Part shown: in pieces, positions 51,982 through 61,023 of the stretch
Numbering within the stretch: position 1 is the first letter of the stretch
Layout: every line of letters starts with the position of its first letter
DNA from: Amycolatopsis decaplanina DSM 44594
GTDB lineage: Bacteria > Actinomycetota > Actinomycetes > Mycobacteriales > Pseudonocardiaceae
Assembly: GCF_000342005.1 (NCBI RefSeq)
Contig: NZ_AOHO01000047.1
Location: 179,155 to 243,154, forward strand
Direction: 5' to 3'
DNA: 64,000 nucleotides
Notes under the pieces: model-generated
The model's database searches: none
What the model was told of the DNA's origin: nothing
What the model saw: the letters and a program-made list of their open reading frames with translations, nothing else
Translations under genes and position numbers: made by a program

Positions 51982-53948
51982 ACTGTCGCTCCGTGCGCGG
52001 CCAGGGCCGCCGCGAGCCCGGCAACCGTCGGGTCGTCGAGGAACTCCCGTACCGGCACGGGGGTCCCGAAACTTTTGGCCAACCGGCCCAGCGCCCGCAC
52101 CGCCAGGAGGGAATCCCCGCCCAGTGCGAAGAACTGGGCCGAGCGGTCCAGCACCGGCACGCCCAGCAACTCCTCCCACGATTCGGCGACGATCTCCTCC
52201 AACGTCGTCGACAGCGGCCCTTCGGCCACCGCGCGATCCGTGTCGTCGTAACGGCCGAGCAGCAGCCCCGAACCGGTGGCTTCCGCTGGGGAAGGCAGGT
52301 CCATCTCCCGGTCCCACCCGTCGCCGTCGGCCAAGGTGCCGACCAGCTCGACCAGTTCGGTGAACGCCGCGTCCACCTGCTCGGTCTCGAACAACTCCTC
52401 GACGAGGGAGAACACGATCGCCAGTTCCGAGCGGAGCTCGTAGACACGGGCTTCCAACGCCACCTGAGGCGTCCGCAACTGGTGATGGAAGTCGCCGAAG
52501 TCGAGTGCGCCCAGCGGTCCCGCGGACTCGGGGTGGGCCTCACCGACCGCCGCGTCCATGCTCAAAGTGCTCTGGAACACCACCGGCGCGACAGGGCGGT
52601 GAGTGCCACGCCTGCGGCCCAGTTCCCGCGATACCTCGACACCGGTGATCAGGTTGTGCGCCGAATACTCACTGAACCGTTTCTGCGCGGCCGAGGCGAG
52701 TTCGGCGAACGTCGCGCCTTCGGTGAGCTCGGTGGGCAGCAGCATGGTGGCGGAGAACGCGCCCACCACCCGGTGCACGTCGGGATGCAGCGGCAAGCGG
52801 TTGAGCTGCAAAGAATTCAGCAACATCCGCCGGTGCCCGGCCCACCGAGCGAGTACCACCGCGAACGCGGTCGACAAGGCGGTGGACGGCGTCACGTCCC
52901 GTGCCGCGCACCGGTCGCGCAGCGCCGCCCACCGGCTCGGCGGTAGATGGGCTTCCCGGGTCTCCATGGTCGTGGCGCGCACTTCGCGGGGATCTCGGAT
53001 CAGCGGCAGCGCGGGCGGCTCGGGCATCGCGTCGAGCCGCGACCACCACCACGAACGGTCGGCCTTCCACTCGTCACTGCCGGGCAGGTCCGCGACGGAG
53101 GTCACGTAATCGCCGAAGTCCATGCCCAACGGGGGCAGCACGGCGTTCCAGTCCGCCGCCAGCGCTACCAGTTCCCTGAAGAGGAGCGTGGACGACCAGC
53201 CGTCGAACACCAGCAGGCTCATGCTCGTGTGCAAACGCGCGTCCCCGTCTGGGAGCAGGCTGAGCCGGACGTCGATTCCAGGACCGCGCACGGGATCTGG
53301 TCCGGTGGAACGCATCTCCGCCCGCACCTTGTCCAAGACGGACTCGACGGTGCCTGGAGCCGCGTCGCGCAGGTCGTACACCCTCGGCACGGGCACCGCG
53401 CCGGGCGCGTCCTGGGACAGCATGTGCTGCTCGCCCTCCGTGGTGACACGGGCGCGCAACATCGGCTGGTGCGCCGCCAGCCTGCGCAGCGCGTCGGCGA
53501 GCGAGTCCTCGGCTTCGTCACCGTCGATGTCGGTCAACCTGACGTCGACGTAGAAGTGCGCGGACTCGTACGACAGCTCCCAGCCGTCCTGCTGGCCGAC
53601 GAAGTAGCCCTGTTGCAGCGGGCGCAGTGGAAACGCGGCGTGCGGATCCGCCCGTTTGCGGAGTTCGACGGGCAGCGCGCGGGTCGTGCCTCCGGCTCCC
53701 ACTCGTCGGCGCACCAGCTCGGCCAGCTCGTTCAACGTCGTTTCGACCCCGATGTCCGACAGCGCCAGCACCACGCCGAGTTGCTTGCGTAGGAGGGCCG
53801 CCATGCGCACCGCGAGCACCGAATCGCCACCCAGTCGCAAAAAAGTCGTGTCCTGGTCGATCGGCCGGTCGCCGAGATCGAGAAGCTCGGCCCAGATGCG
53901 GGTCAGGACGGGCAGAGCGTCGATCGAAGCGTCTGCGGGCGTGGTCAC
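51978..53948 (-). CDS. NRPS: PCP-Cy-PCP, no A domain
   Basis: 656 aa from GTG 53948 (GAGGAG site). Carrier 1 (FLRLGGDSVLA, Ser43), a Cy-like domain (~90-530; PLQQGYFVGQQDG, and SMSLLVFDGWS where Cy has DxxxxDxxS) and carrier 2 (FFALGGDSLLA, Ser ~622). The first Asp of the Cy motif is Ser, so condensation may persist while cyclodehydration is weakened. There is no A domain; both carriers must be charged in trans, probably by the Cys-specific A domain at 36623. This protein could supply the carrier missing before the TE of the HMWP1-like enzyme. First gene of the leftward operon; the Fur-type box lies 111 bp upstream. Confidence 0.88.
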   Translation of the reverse strand: MTTPADASIDALPVLTRIWAELLDLGDRPIDQDTTFLRLGGDSVLAVRMAALLRKQLGVVLALSDIGVETTLNELAELVRRRVGAGGTTRALPVELRKRADPHAAFPLRPLQQGYFVGQQDGWELSYESAHFYVDVRLTDIDGDEAEDSLADALRRLAAHQPMLRARVTTEGEQHMLSQDAPGAVPVPRVYDLRDAAPGTVESVLDKVRAEMRSTGPDPVRGPGIDVRLSLLPDGDARLHTSMSLLVFDGWSSTLLFRELVALAADWNAVLPPLGMDFGDYVTSVADLPGSDEWKADRSWWWSRLDAMPEPPALPLIRDPREVRATTMETREAHLPPSRWAALRDRCAARDVTPSTALSTAFAVVLARWAGHRRMLLNSLQLNRLPLHPDVHRVVGAFSATMLLPTELTEGATFAELASAAQKRFSEYSAHNLITGVEVSRELGRRRGTHRPVAPVVFQSTLSMDAAVGEAHPESAGPLGALDFGDFHHQLRTPQVALEARVYELRSELAIVFSLVEELFETEQVDAAFTELVELVGTLADGDGWDREMDLPSPAEATGSGLLLGRYDDTDRAVAEGPLSTTLEEIVAESWEELLGVPVLDRSAQFFALGGDSLLAVRALGRLAKSFGTPVPVREFLDDPTVAGLAAALAAHGATV

Positions 53949-54058
53949 GGTCTGCGGCTCCTCGTGGATCGGTCGGTGAGAGAGGCCAGCCCGCGAGGAG
54001 CGCGTACACGAGATTGCTCGGCAGGATCCTGTGGCGGACGGACCACCCGAACCTACAC

Positions 54059-54077
54059 GAAAACGACTATCGTTATC
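54059..54077. promoter_or_regulatory. second Fur/Zur-type box, before the leftward operon
   Basis: GAAAACGACTATCGTTATC matches GATAATGATAATCATTATC at 14 of 19 positions and shares GAAA-x-GA-x-TATCGTT-x-TC with the box at 36555. It lies 111 bp before GTG 53948. Rightward sequence beyond it is AT-rich and leads into the broken LuxR gene. A common metal-responsive repressor probably controls both arms of cluster 2. Confidence 0.7.
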
Positions 54078-54221
54078 GATATTGTGAGATGTACCTTGTT
54101 CCGCTGGACCGCTGGAGGCATCGGGTCAGCGAAGCCGAAGAACGATCTTTTCGTGAGCGATTCCGTGGGAGTTCGTGCCGCAGGAGATGGGCTGTGGGTC
54201 GGGCATGACATGCTGGCGCCG

Positions 54222-54375
54222 GCTACGGGACTGGACCGAGGCCGCGGGGTGTGGCAGCAGCTGCACGAGCTGCTGCTGGCCGAGCTGCACGGGGCGAACC
54301 TGCTGGACTGGTCACGTGCGGCGGTCGATGGATCGCATGTTCGTGCGTTAAGGGGGCCGGAAGCCGGCCCGAGCC
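54222..54375 (+). mobile_element. fragment of an IS5-family transposase
   Basis: The frame reads GRGVWQQLHELLLAELH, then LDWSRAAVDGSHVRALRG and GPSP. This is the recognisable stretch around the first catalytic Asp (VDGSH) of IS5-family DDE transposases. Both the N terminus and the rest of the catalytic core are missing; no terminal inverted repeats were found. It abuts the truncated LuxR gene, so the insertion probably removed that gene's 5' end. Confidence 0.7.
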
Positions 54376-55027
54376 CCTGGACCGAGCCCGTGTCGGGGGT
54401 CCGCGCCGCCGCTCACCGTGAACGAGCCTTCGAACTACTCACCCGGCTCGGCAGACCCGCCCTGTGGTCGGCCTGGTTGAACTGGTCCGTGTTCCACGCC
54501 GCTGTCGCATCGGGCGGCCGGCAAGCCGTCCACGACGCGATCGAGACGCTCACCGCACACTCCGCGAGTGGGCGCCTGGGTCCCGCGTTCGCCGCCGCGG
54601 GTGCCCAAGGCTCGCAGTCCTGGACGGTGCGATCGACGTCGACGCGGTACTGGCCGGAGCGGGGCTGCTCTATCGCGCCGGGCTGAGCTGGGATGCCGCC
54701 CGGCTGGCCGGGCAGGCCGCGATCCGTGCGACCGACCGCACCGCCATGACGACTCTGCTGCGCGCGGTCAAACGATTCCCGTCCTCGGCGAGCGGCGTCG
54801 CCGAAACCGCGGCCCCCGCCCCTGCCGAGCCGCCCTCCTTGACCCCGCGTGAAAGCGACATCGGACGCCTCGTCGTCGACGGCCATACCTACCGCGAAAT
54901 CGGCGAGCTACTGCATATTTCCGGGAAGACCGTCGAGCGCCACATGGCACGAATACGTGCCAAGCTCGGTGCCCATGACCGGCGCACCACAGCCACTCTG
55001 CTGAGTGGACTGCTGGGCGGAGAATAG
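54376..55027 (+). pseudogene. truncated, frameshifted LuxR-family regulator
   Basis: Residues such as ERAFELLTRLGRPALWSAW and AIETLTAHSASGRLGPAFAAAG lie in one frame to about 54605. The protein continues in another as LAVLDGAIDVDAVLAGAG...AARLAGQAAIRATD and ends in a clear LuxR helix-turn-helix (LTPRESDIGRLVVDGHTYREI, ISGKTVERHMARIRAKLG). A one-base deletion or two-base insertion near 54605 breaks it, and the N-terminal part (large LuxR proteins of this type run to several hundred residues) is replaced by transposase sequence. It may once have regulated cluster 2. Confidence 0.7.
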
Positions 55028-55098
55028 CGAAAGGATGGCGGTGTCCCGGGGATGAAATCCGCGACACCGCCGTCATGTGCATTCCTCGGGCGAGACGA

Positions 55099-55365
55099 TC
55101 AGCGGAGCTGGATGCCGCCCTTGGCCACGTTGCCCCGGTTCGTGCAGTCGGCCACGGAGCCGATGTACACACTCTCCGCCACCGTCTTCCAGATTCCATA
55201 AGTGGTGGAGCCGTGGCCGCACTGCGCGACCGCCCGATATTGCGAGACTCCCGAGGGCAGGCGGGAGCACTTGACGTGGAAGTTCACGCCGCTGGCGCTG
55301 GTGTTGTACGTGCAATCCTCGGTGACGGTGGCCCCGGCCACTCCGGGCATCACCGTCATCCTCAC
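55099..55365 (-). CDS. small Cys-containing hypothetical protein
   Basis: 88 aa with four Cys (EDCTYN, VKCSRL, AQCGHG, ADCTNR) and alternating small/polar residues suggesting a beta-rich secreted fold. No signal peptide follows the GTG start. The same frame stays protein-like upstream to about 55440 (SDAQCQSSGLAKPRSTLG), where a stop interrupts it. The secreted precursor may have lost its signal sequence, so this could be a truncated gene. Family not recognised. Confidence 0.45.
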   Translation of the reverse strand: MRMTVMPGVAGATVTEDCTYNTSASGVNFHVKCSRLPSGVSQYRAVAQCGHGSTTYGIWKTVAESVYIGSVADCTNRGNVAKGGIQLR

Positions 55366-55439
55366 CGAATAATGAGCCCCCAGAGTCGATCGGGGCTTCG
55401 CGAGGCCGCTCGATTGACACTGCGCGTCGGACGTTAGCA

Positions 55440-55923
55440 GGCACTTGCCACTTCATGTCAATGATCTTGATTTCCCGATGGCGGCAACGGCGGGTGGTAA
55501 CGCCGATGAAAAACGCGCGACAAAAAATCCCTCACCTGATCGGTGCCGACGGACGACGGCTCGTCCCGCCTGAACCCCAGGTGGACACCCTTGTGCGGTC
55601 ATTTCGCGCTCGGCGCCCTGGCGGCTTGGTGGAACCACCGAATCGGCCTAACTTCGGCCGATCGGCCACGAAACGGGGCCGCATGCGGTAAGTGGTCACA
55701 TCGATCCGCGAAGCGCGTTCTATCGCCACGATCGGGTCCGCTCTGACGTCGGAATCCGGCGAATTCCGGCCGAAGTGGGGAAGAGCACCAAGCTGATCGT
55801 CCGGCGAACTCGAAAGCAAAGTGTCCGCGTAGTCGACCCTTGCCCGCCGATGGTCGCGACCCGGTGGGCGGGGCACGCCCGTTGTCGTGCGTAGCCAGGA
55901 CACGGGCGGGAAGGAGACCGTAC
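55440..55923. other. intergenic region, nothing recognised
   Basis: Short frames on both strands lack coding character. It separates the small Cys-containing ORF from the ferritin-like gene and must contain the latter's promoter. A GGGAAGGAG ribosome site precedes GTG 55924. Confidence 0.4.
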
Positions 55924-56919
55924 GTGTTTGGCAAACGCTATGCCGCATCGATGATCAACCGGAGTGCGGAGAATCAGCAGGACCGGCGCCGTTTTCTGCG
56001 CGCCGCCGGGGTGACGGGCCTTGGCGTCGTCGGAGCGGGTGCGCTCGGCGGGATCGCCGCCCCTTCCGCGTCGGCGGGGACCGCCAGGCCGGCCGCGGCC
56101 GAGGCGGAAGGGGTCAGTGATGGCGCGGTACTCAATTTCGCGCTCAACCTCGAATATCTCGAAGCCGAGTTCTACCTGCACGCCGTCACCGGCAAGGGGC
56201 TCGCAGACTCCATGACGACCGGGACCGGTACCCGCGGTGGTGTCACCGGTGGACGCGCGGTGAAGTTCAAGACGAAGGCCGCGAAGCAGTACGCGCAGGA
56301 GATCGCCGGCGACGAGAAGGCCCACGTCGAGTTCCTGCGCACCGCGCTCGGATCCGCGGCGGTGAGCCGCCCCGCGATCGATCTGCAGGCCAGTTTCACG
56401 GCCGCGGCGCAGGCGGCCGGGCTGGTCAACAAGGGGCAGAGCTTCGACGCGTTCGCCTGCGAGGAGAACTTCCTGCTGGCGGCATACTTGTTCGAAGACG
56501 TCGGCGTCACCGCCTACAAGGGTGCCGCGCCGCTGATCACCAACAAGACCTACCTCGAAGCCGCCGCCGGGATCCTCGCGGTCGAGGCCTACCACGCCGC
56601 GAACATCCGCACCGCGCTCTACCAGCACACCGGCGGTCTGCTCGGGCTCGGTCTCCTCGGCCGGGACCTGCGCGAGGCCAGCGTCAAACTCTCCAACGCC
56701 CGTGACAGCCTCGACGGCAAGTCCGATTTGGACCAGGGCGTGGTCGACGGGCAGGGCAGGGCGAACATCGTGCCGACCGACGGTAACGGTGTCGCTTTCA
56801 GCCGCTCCCCGGGTCAGGTGCTCAACATCGTCTATCTGACGCCGAAGGCGGCCACAGCCGGCGGTTTCTTCCCCAAGGGTGTCAACGGCGACGTGAACAC
56901 CAGCGCCGCCAACGGCTGA
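55924..56919 (+). CDS. TAT-exported ferritin-like domain protein
   Basis: 331 aa. A twin-arginine signal ([11 protein letters not shown] followed by a Gly/Ala-rich hydrophobic stretch and SASAG) lies near residues 20-55. The body is a four-helix ferritin-like domain (PF13668-type): LEYLEAEFY and [10 protein letters not shown] supply metal-ligand Glu/His, and [13 protein letters not shown] and [10 protein letters not shown] are the second pair. A C-terminal extension after about 250 is non-helical. Proteins of this family are extracytoplasmic with unclear function; metal binding is expected. GTG 55924 or ATG 55951 may start translation. A strong hairpin follows. Confidence 0.85.
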   Translation: MFGKRYAASMINRSAENQQDRRRFLRAAGVTGLGVVGAGALGGIAAPSASAGTARPAAAEAEGVSDGAVLNFALNLEYLEAEFYLHAVTGKGLADSMTTGTGTRGGVTGGRAVKFKTKAAKQYAQEIAGDEKAHVEFLRTALGSAAVSRPAIDLQASFTAAAQAAGLVNKGQSFDAFACEENFLLAAYLFEDVGVTAYKGAAPLITNKTYLEAAAGILAVEAYHAANIRTALYQHTGGLLGLGLLGRDLREASVKLSNARDSLDGKSDLDQGVVDGQGRANIVPTDGNGVAFSRSPGQVLNIVYLTPKAATAGGFFPKGVNGDVNTSAANG

Positions 56920-56930
56920 TCACCACCCGC

Positions 56931-56963
56931 CTGGCCGGGCGGGCGTCCTGCTCGCCCGGCCAG
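56931..56963 (+). terminator. hairpin terminator after ferritin-like gene
   Basis: CTGGCCGGGCG (56931-56941) and CGCCCGGCCAG (56953-56963) form a perfect 11-bp stem with an 11-base loop, 12 bp after the stop codon. Confidence 0.7.
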
Positions 56964-57135
56964 ACTTCCGGCAGGTGATGGCCGAGGCCGCGTTCCGGGA
57001 GTGTCACTCACAGGGATGGTCCCGGCGCGCCGACCTGTCGTGGGCCCCTCGTCGTACGAATCACCCATGATCCACCCCGGGAGAGCCGTCCCGCGGATCG
57101 TGTCCGTTGTTCGTTCGAGGAGAAGGAGAAACACC

Positions 57136-57381
57136 GTGAGCACCATTCGTCGTCGCATGATCGTCATTGCCGCTCTGCCCGCCGCGGCACTCGGGTTCCT
57201 GCTCGCCGCCCCGGGCGCGGCCTCGGCGGCGCCCGCCCCCGTCACGACGGTCTCCGATCACGACCTTGGCCACCACCATCACCATGGGCTCGGCCTGTAT
57301 CTCAACCTCGGTCTTCTGCTCAACATCAATGGTCACCACCACTGCGACGACGACCACGGCACCATTCTCGGCCTCGGCTGA
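57136..57381 (+). CDS. small secreted His-rich protein
   Basis: 81 aa from GTG 57136 (GAGGAGAAGGAG site). A classical signal peptide (RRRMIVIAALPAAALGFLL, cleavage after AASA) leaves a mature part of about 45 residues. This contains HDLGHHHHHG, then a hydrophobic LGLYLNLGLLLNI and GHHHCDDDHG. That is eleven His, one Cys and several Asp in ~45 residues, which strongly suggests extracellular binding of a transition metal such as Zn, Ni or Cu (inference). No family recognised. It is monocistronic, followed by a terminator. Confidence 0.7.
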   Translation: MSTIRRRMIVIAALPAAALGFLLAAPGAASAAPAPVTTVSDHDLGHHHHHGLGLYLNLGLLLNINGHHHCDDDHGTILGLG

Positions 57382-57390
57382 CAGCGGCGG

Positions 57391-57425
57391 CTCGGGGCGC
57401 CGGGCTGTTCGCCCGGCGCCCCGAG
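57391..57425 (+). terminator. 15-bp hairpin terminator
   Basis: CTCGGGGCGCCGGGC (57391-57405) and GCCCGGCGCCCCGAG (57411-57425) form a perfect 15-bp stem with loop TGTTC, 10 bp after the His-rich gene. It also faces the broken ArsR gene and may act in both directions. Confidence 0.8.
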
Positions 57426-57429
57426 CGTC

Positions 57430-57907
57430 CTCGCGCTCAAGCCCTCGAAAGCACTACCTTCCTCGGTCAGGGCGCGGCATCGAGCGGCCTCTCTTGAGAT
57501 CACGTCGGAGACGACAGCCCCTTCCGGTTCCAGGTGCTTCCTGAAGTAGCCGATCACGGCCTCGCCGAGGGCTTGAAGTTCATCCAGGGCCCCGTCGTGG
57601 ATCAGCCGTAACGCAACACCGGAATCGGCGTCGCGAGCAGGGAACCCACTCCGTCCTCGATGGACATCGTCGGATGAACAGGTGGCAGGAAGTCGGGGCG
57701 GCAGCCGTGGGAAGGGACGGCGCTCATCAACCGTACGCCGTCGGCGTCGAGGGCGGTCAGGGTCGTCGTGCGCCGGCGGCCGAAGCAGGGCTCGTCTTCC
57801 GGCCGTCGCAATCGGCGGAGACTGGCCAATACCTCCCACATCGGCTCCGCCGTTTCGGAAACCGAGAGCAGGGACAGATCCTCGTCGGTGCAATGAATCC
57901 TCAGCAT
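57430..57907 (-). pseudogene. ArsR-family regulator remnant (DUF5937 N-terminal region only)
   Basis: The frame from 57907 reads MLRIHCTDEDLSLLSV and MWEVLASLRRLRRP, the opening of ArsR-like regulators with an N-terminal DUF5937-type domain. It stops near 57602. The continuation LIHDGALDELQALGEAVIGYFRKHL and AARCRALTEEG lies in another frame. The C-terminal winged helix is missing; sequence runs instead into the terminator of the His-rich gene. A frameshift plus 3' deletion make it non-functional. Confidence 0.6.
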
Positions 57908-57911
57908 CCGG

Positions 57912-58232
57912 CTAGAGCCAGGACGCGAGCTTGCCGAGGATCTTCGCCTTCGAAGCCGCGCCGTTGATGGTGGTGGCGGGTTTGCCGTCGACGAAGAGGA
58001 TCATGGTCGGTATCGACAGGATCCCGTAGTCGCCGGCGATCTCCGGGTTGTCGTCGATGTCGACCTTGACGACAGTGACCTTGTCGCTGTGTTCGTCGGC
58101 GATTTCGGCGAGAACCGGGGCAAGGGCTTTGCAGGGGCCGCACCAAGGTGCCCAGAAGTCGACCAGTACCGGCTTGCGCTGCTCTAAGACCTCGGCGGTG
58201 AAGGTGCTCGTGGTGATGGATTCCAGGCTCAT
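57912..58232 (-). CDS. trxA: thioredoxin
   Basis: 106 aa. Classic thioredoxin with active site WAPWCGPCK, cis-Pro in SIPTMILF and VDIDDNPEIA. The ATG at 58232 gives the usual length. No signal peptide, so cytoplasmic. It lies 20 bp after the end of dipZ on the same strand and could pass electrons to the CcdA-type membrane domain of DipZ, linking cytoplasmic NADPH to extracytoplasmic disulfide chemistry (inference). Confidence 0.92.
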   Translation of the reverse strand: MSLESITTSTFTAEVLEQRKPVLVDFWAPWCGPCKALAPVLAEIADEHSDKVTVVKVDIDDNPEIAGDYGILSIPTMILFVDGKPATTINGAASKAKILGKLASWL

Positions 58233-58252
58233 GGTTCTGCTTTCTCTTGTGC

Positions 58253-60016
58253 TCAGCCGAAGGTGAAGGAGAAGGCCTGGACGCCCGAGCCGACGGTGAC
58301 GTCGAGCGAACCGGCTTCGATGGCCTGTGTGGACAGAAGCTGGTACGAGTTCGGTGTGCCGTTGACCTGAATGGTCTTGGTCTGGCCCTTGGCGGTGTAG
58401 GTGACGGTGCCGTTGCCTGACAGGACCATGCGGACTTCTTTGGCGCGGTAGTTGAGCAGGATCTTCCCGTCGGCGCGGGTGGGGGTGATGTTCTGGCTGG
58501 TGAGGGTCCAATCACCCTTGAGCACGAAGGTGTCCGGCGGCTGGGTTGCGGGGTAGGCGAACGTCTTCGCGCCCGCGGTGTAGTCCTCGGTTCCGGCGAA
58601 ATTGACGCGTTTGGTCGAGCCGAGGTAGGTCTCGCGGGTGATCGCGGCGGTGTCCGGGGTGTCGTCGGCGGTGCCGGTCGCCGCGGGGAGCCGCACGTTC
58701 GGGTTGGCCTTGGTGAGCAGCTCGCGGATGAGCTTTTCCGTGGTCTGGTAGTCGCCTTCGCCGAATTTGATGTGCCGCACGGTTCCGTCGGCGTCGATCA
58801 GGTAGTGCGCGGGCCAGAAGCGGTTGCGGTAGTTGGTCCAGGTTGACAGGTTGTTGTCGAGGGCGACCGGGTAGCCGATACCGAACTTGTCCGCGGCGGC
58901 TTTGACGTTGCCCGGCTCCTTTTCGAAGGCGTACTCGGGGGAGTGGACGCCGATGACCTGGAGGCCGGCGTCGCGGTAGGCCTTGTCCCAGGCGGTGACG
59001 TGCGGAATCGAACGCTGGCAGTTGATGCAGGAGTAGGCCCAGAAGTCGATCAGGACCACCTTGCCGCGAAGTTGTGCCAGGTCGACCGGGGCGCCGCCGG
59101 GCGTGTTGAACCACTGCTGGATTTCCTTGATGTCTGGTGCTTTCCCGCAGCTTTCGAGTTCCTTGGCGCCGTCGGTGCAGAGGTCGAGGTCCTTATTCTG
59201 GTCGTTCTCCAGCCCGCCGAGGTTGAGCGCCTTCTTGACCTGCTCGGAGTTGTTGATGTCGTTCTGCAAACCGCTGGTGTAGTCGGGGATGGCCCGTTGC
59301 AGCAGTTGCGGCAGGTTGAACACCAGCCCGATCGCGAGCGCGATCATCACGATTCCCGCGGTGATCCGAATACCGCGTTGCCGCTTGCGGAAGGCCTTCA
59401 CACGCTCGGCCACCCGGCGCCCGGCGAGGGCGAAGATCAGCAGGGGGAGCGCGGCGCCGATGGCGAAGGTCGAAGTGAGCACGATGGTGTCGAGGCCGAT
59501 CTGCCCGGTCGACCCGGCGACCGTGATCGCGGCGAGCACCGGTCCCGCGCACGGCACGTAGACCGCGCCGAGCCCGAGGCCGAGGGCGAAGCCGCCGCGG
59601 TTGGCGTCGGGGCGTCGCTGCGGGATCCAGCTGAACGGCTTCTCCAGCAGGTGCTCGAACTTCGGGACGATGAGCCCGATCCCGATCAGTGCCAGGACGA
59701 TCAGGCCCGCCCAGCGCAGAACATCCTGTGGTAGTCCGAGAACCGAAAGCAGCAGCGATCCGAACAGGGTCACCAGGGTGAAGCTGACGACGAGACCCAA
59801 GATGATCAGATAGGGACGTGAGCGTGGCGGCTTGGTCTCGACAGGGGCTTCCACGGTCGAGACACGGCCGCCGCCCGTGTTCTCTTCACTGGGAACTGTC
59901 GGCTTCGGACCCTGCACGCCGCCGGAGAGGAAAATGACCGGCAACACCGGGAGGATGCACGGAGAAATGCCCGTGACCAATCCCCCGACGAGGCCGATCA
60001 ACGCAAGTGTGAGCAC
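58253..60016 (-). CDS. dipZ: DipZ: CcdA-like membrane domain with TlpA-type thioredoxin domain
   Basis: About 587 aa. The N-terminal half is a CcdA/DsbD-type transmembrane domain: GISPCILPVLPV carries the first redox Cys, and GAVYVPCAGPVLA the second. A periplasmic-side thioredoxin/TlpA domain (~300-440) has WAYSCINCQRSIP as its CxxC. A C-terminal ~140-residue beta-rich domain ends the protein, as in mycobacterial DipZ. GTG 60016 is preferred because GGGAG lies 6 nt upstream; the frame is open to 60067 but the extra residues are polar and precede TM1. It should carry reductant across the membrane to extracytoplasmic thiols. Confidence 0.9.
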   Translation of the reverse strand: MLTLALIGLVGGLVTGISPCILPVLPVIFLSGGVQGPKPTVPSEENTGGGRVSTVEAPVETKPPRSRPYLIILGLVVSFTLVTLFGSLLLSVLGLPQDVLRWAGLIVLALIGIGLIVPKFEHLLEKPFSWIPQRRPDANRGGFALGLGLGAVYVPCAGPVLAAITVAGSTGQIGLDTIVLTSTFAIGAALPLLIFALAGRRVAERVKAFRKRQRGIRITAGIVMIALAIGLVFNLPQLLQRAIPDYTSGLQNDINNSEQVKKALNLGGLENDQNKDLDLCTDGAKELESCGKAPDIKEIQQWFNTPGGAPVDLAQLRGKVVLIDFWAYSCINCQRSIPHVTAWDKAYRDAGLQVIGVHSPEYAFEKEPGNVKAAADKFGIGYPVALDNNLSTWTNYRNRFWPAHYLIDADGTVRHIKFGEGDYQTTEKLIRELLTKANPNVRLPAATGTADDTPDTAAITRETYLGSTKRVNFAGTEDYTAGAKTFAYPATQPPDTFVLKGDWTLTSQNITPTRADGKILLNYRAKEVRMVLSGNGTVTYTAKGQTKTIQVNGTPNSYQLLSTQAIEAGSLDVTVGSGVQAFSFTFG

Positions 60017-60275
60017 GGTTGCTCCCGGGCAGATCAAGTGGAGTGGGTGACAAGAAGCATTCGTCACCCAGGCCCCGGCGGATTGCCGCCGGGGACCGCG
60101 AGTGGTGACGAAGGGTCCACGATCGTGTTCGTAAGGTAACGGAAAGATCTCGATGGCGGAGCCCGCCCATCCGGCCCGGCGCAGGTCTCGAATCCAGGAT
60201 GTTCGCCGCCTCGGAAGCGTCGAGGCGCACTCAGCCCTGTGGGCCGATTCCCTCAGCTAATAGGAGTTACCTGTC

Positions 60276-60938
60276 ATGAAGCGCAGTTCTCGCCGCGTCA
60301 CCTTGGCCGCCGGTCTCGCCGCTTTCGCTCTCATGGGCGCGGCTTGCGGCAATGACACCGCGTCGAACAACGCCGCCAGCACGCCGGCGCCGTCTTCCTC
60401 TGCCATGCAGCAGCCGTCTTCCAGCGCGATGGCGGACCCGGCCAAGGACCTCGTCGGCCCCGGTTGTGCGGGTTACGCGGAAAAGGTGCCCAGTGGCCCG
60501 GGTTCCGTCGCGGGCATGTCGGCTGATCCGGTCGCCGTTGCGGCGAGCAACAACCCGCTGCTCAAGACCCTCGTGTCGGCGGTTTCCGGGAAGCTCAACC
60601 CCAAGGTTGACCTGGTTTCGACGCTCAACGGCAGCGAGTTCACCGTCTTCGCGCCGGTCGACGACGCGTTCGCGAAGATCGACGCCGCCACCATCGAGAA
60701 GCTCAAGACCGACGACGCGCTCCTCACGAAGATCCTGACCTACCACGTCGTTCCCGGCCAGATCGCGCCCGACAAGATCGTCGGCGACCAGACCTCGGTC
60801 GAGAAGGGTGTCGTCAAGGTCACCGGCACCAAGGACGCGCTGAAAGTCAACGACGCCAACGTGATCTGCGGTGGCGTGCACACCGCGAACGCGACCGTGT
60901 ACCTCATCGACTCGGTCCTGATGCCGCCGGCGGCATAA
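60276..60938 (+). CDS. fasciclin-domain lipoprotein (MPT83/MPT70-like)
   Basis: 220 aa. Lipoprotein signal with lipobox LMGAACG (Cys ~24), a Ser/Ala/Pro-rich linker, then a single FAS1 domain (~75-218) with the H1-like [10 protein letters not shown] and H2-like YHVV motifs. A Cys pair (GPGCAGY and VICGG) matches the disulfide of mycobacterial MPT70/MPT83. TAGGAG precedes ATG. It diverges from dipZ across 259 bp. In Mycobacterium, mpt83-dipZ-mpt70 are neighbours, so DipZ may keep the disulfide state of this protein (inference). Confidence 0.9.
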   Translation: MKRSSRRVTLAAGLAAFALMGAACGNDTASNNAASTPAPSSSAMQQPSSSAMADPAKDLVGPGCAGYAEKVPSGPGSVAGMSADPVAVAASNNPLLKTLVSAVSGKLNPKVDLVSTLNGSEFTVFAPVDDAFAKIDAATIEKLKTDDALLTKILTYHVVPGQIAPDKIVGDQTSVEKGVVKVTGTKDALKVNDANVICGGVHTANATVYLIDSVLMPPAA

Positions 60939-60962
60939 GTCACGGTCCAAATCGGACATCAG

Positions 60963-60998
60963 GGAGGGTGCCTTTCTCCACCGAGAAAGGCACCCTCC
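60963..60998. terminator. 16-bp perfect hairpin after fasciclin gene
   Basis: GGAGGGTGCCTTTCTC (60963-60978) and GAGAAAGGCACCCTCC (60983-60998) are perfect complements with a CACC loop, 24 bp after the stop. It probably terminates the first fasciclin transcript and would separate it from the second gene. Confidence 0.8.
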
Positions 60999-61023
60999 AC
61001 AACTGGATCACTGGAGCCTGACT

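Noticed and set aside
55073..55456. 127-aa minus-strand frame overlapping the small Cys-containing ORF
   Set aside because: The alternative frame at 55099-55365 has a protein-like composition with spaced Cys; this one is His/Arg/Gly-rich and looks like its shadow.
60068..60275. ECF sigma-factor promoter controlling dipZ and the fasciclin gene
   Set aside because: Mycobacterial homologues are SigK-dependent, but I could not find a convincing -35/-10 pair here.
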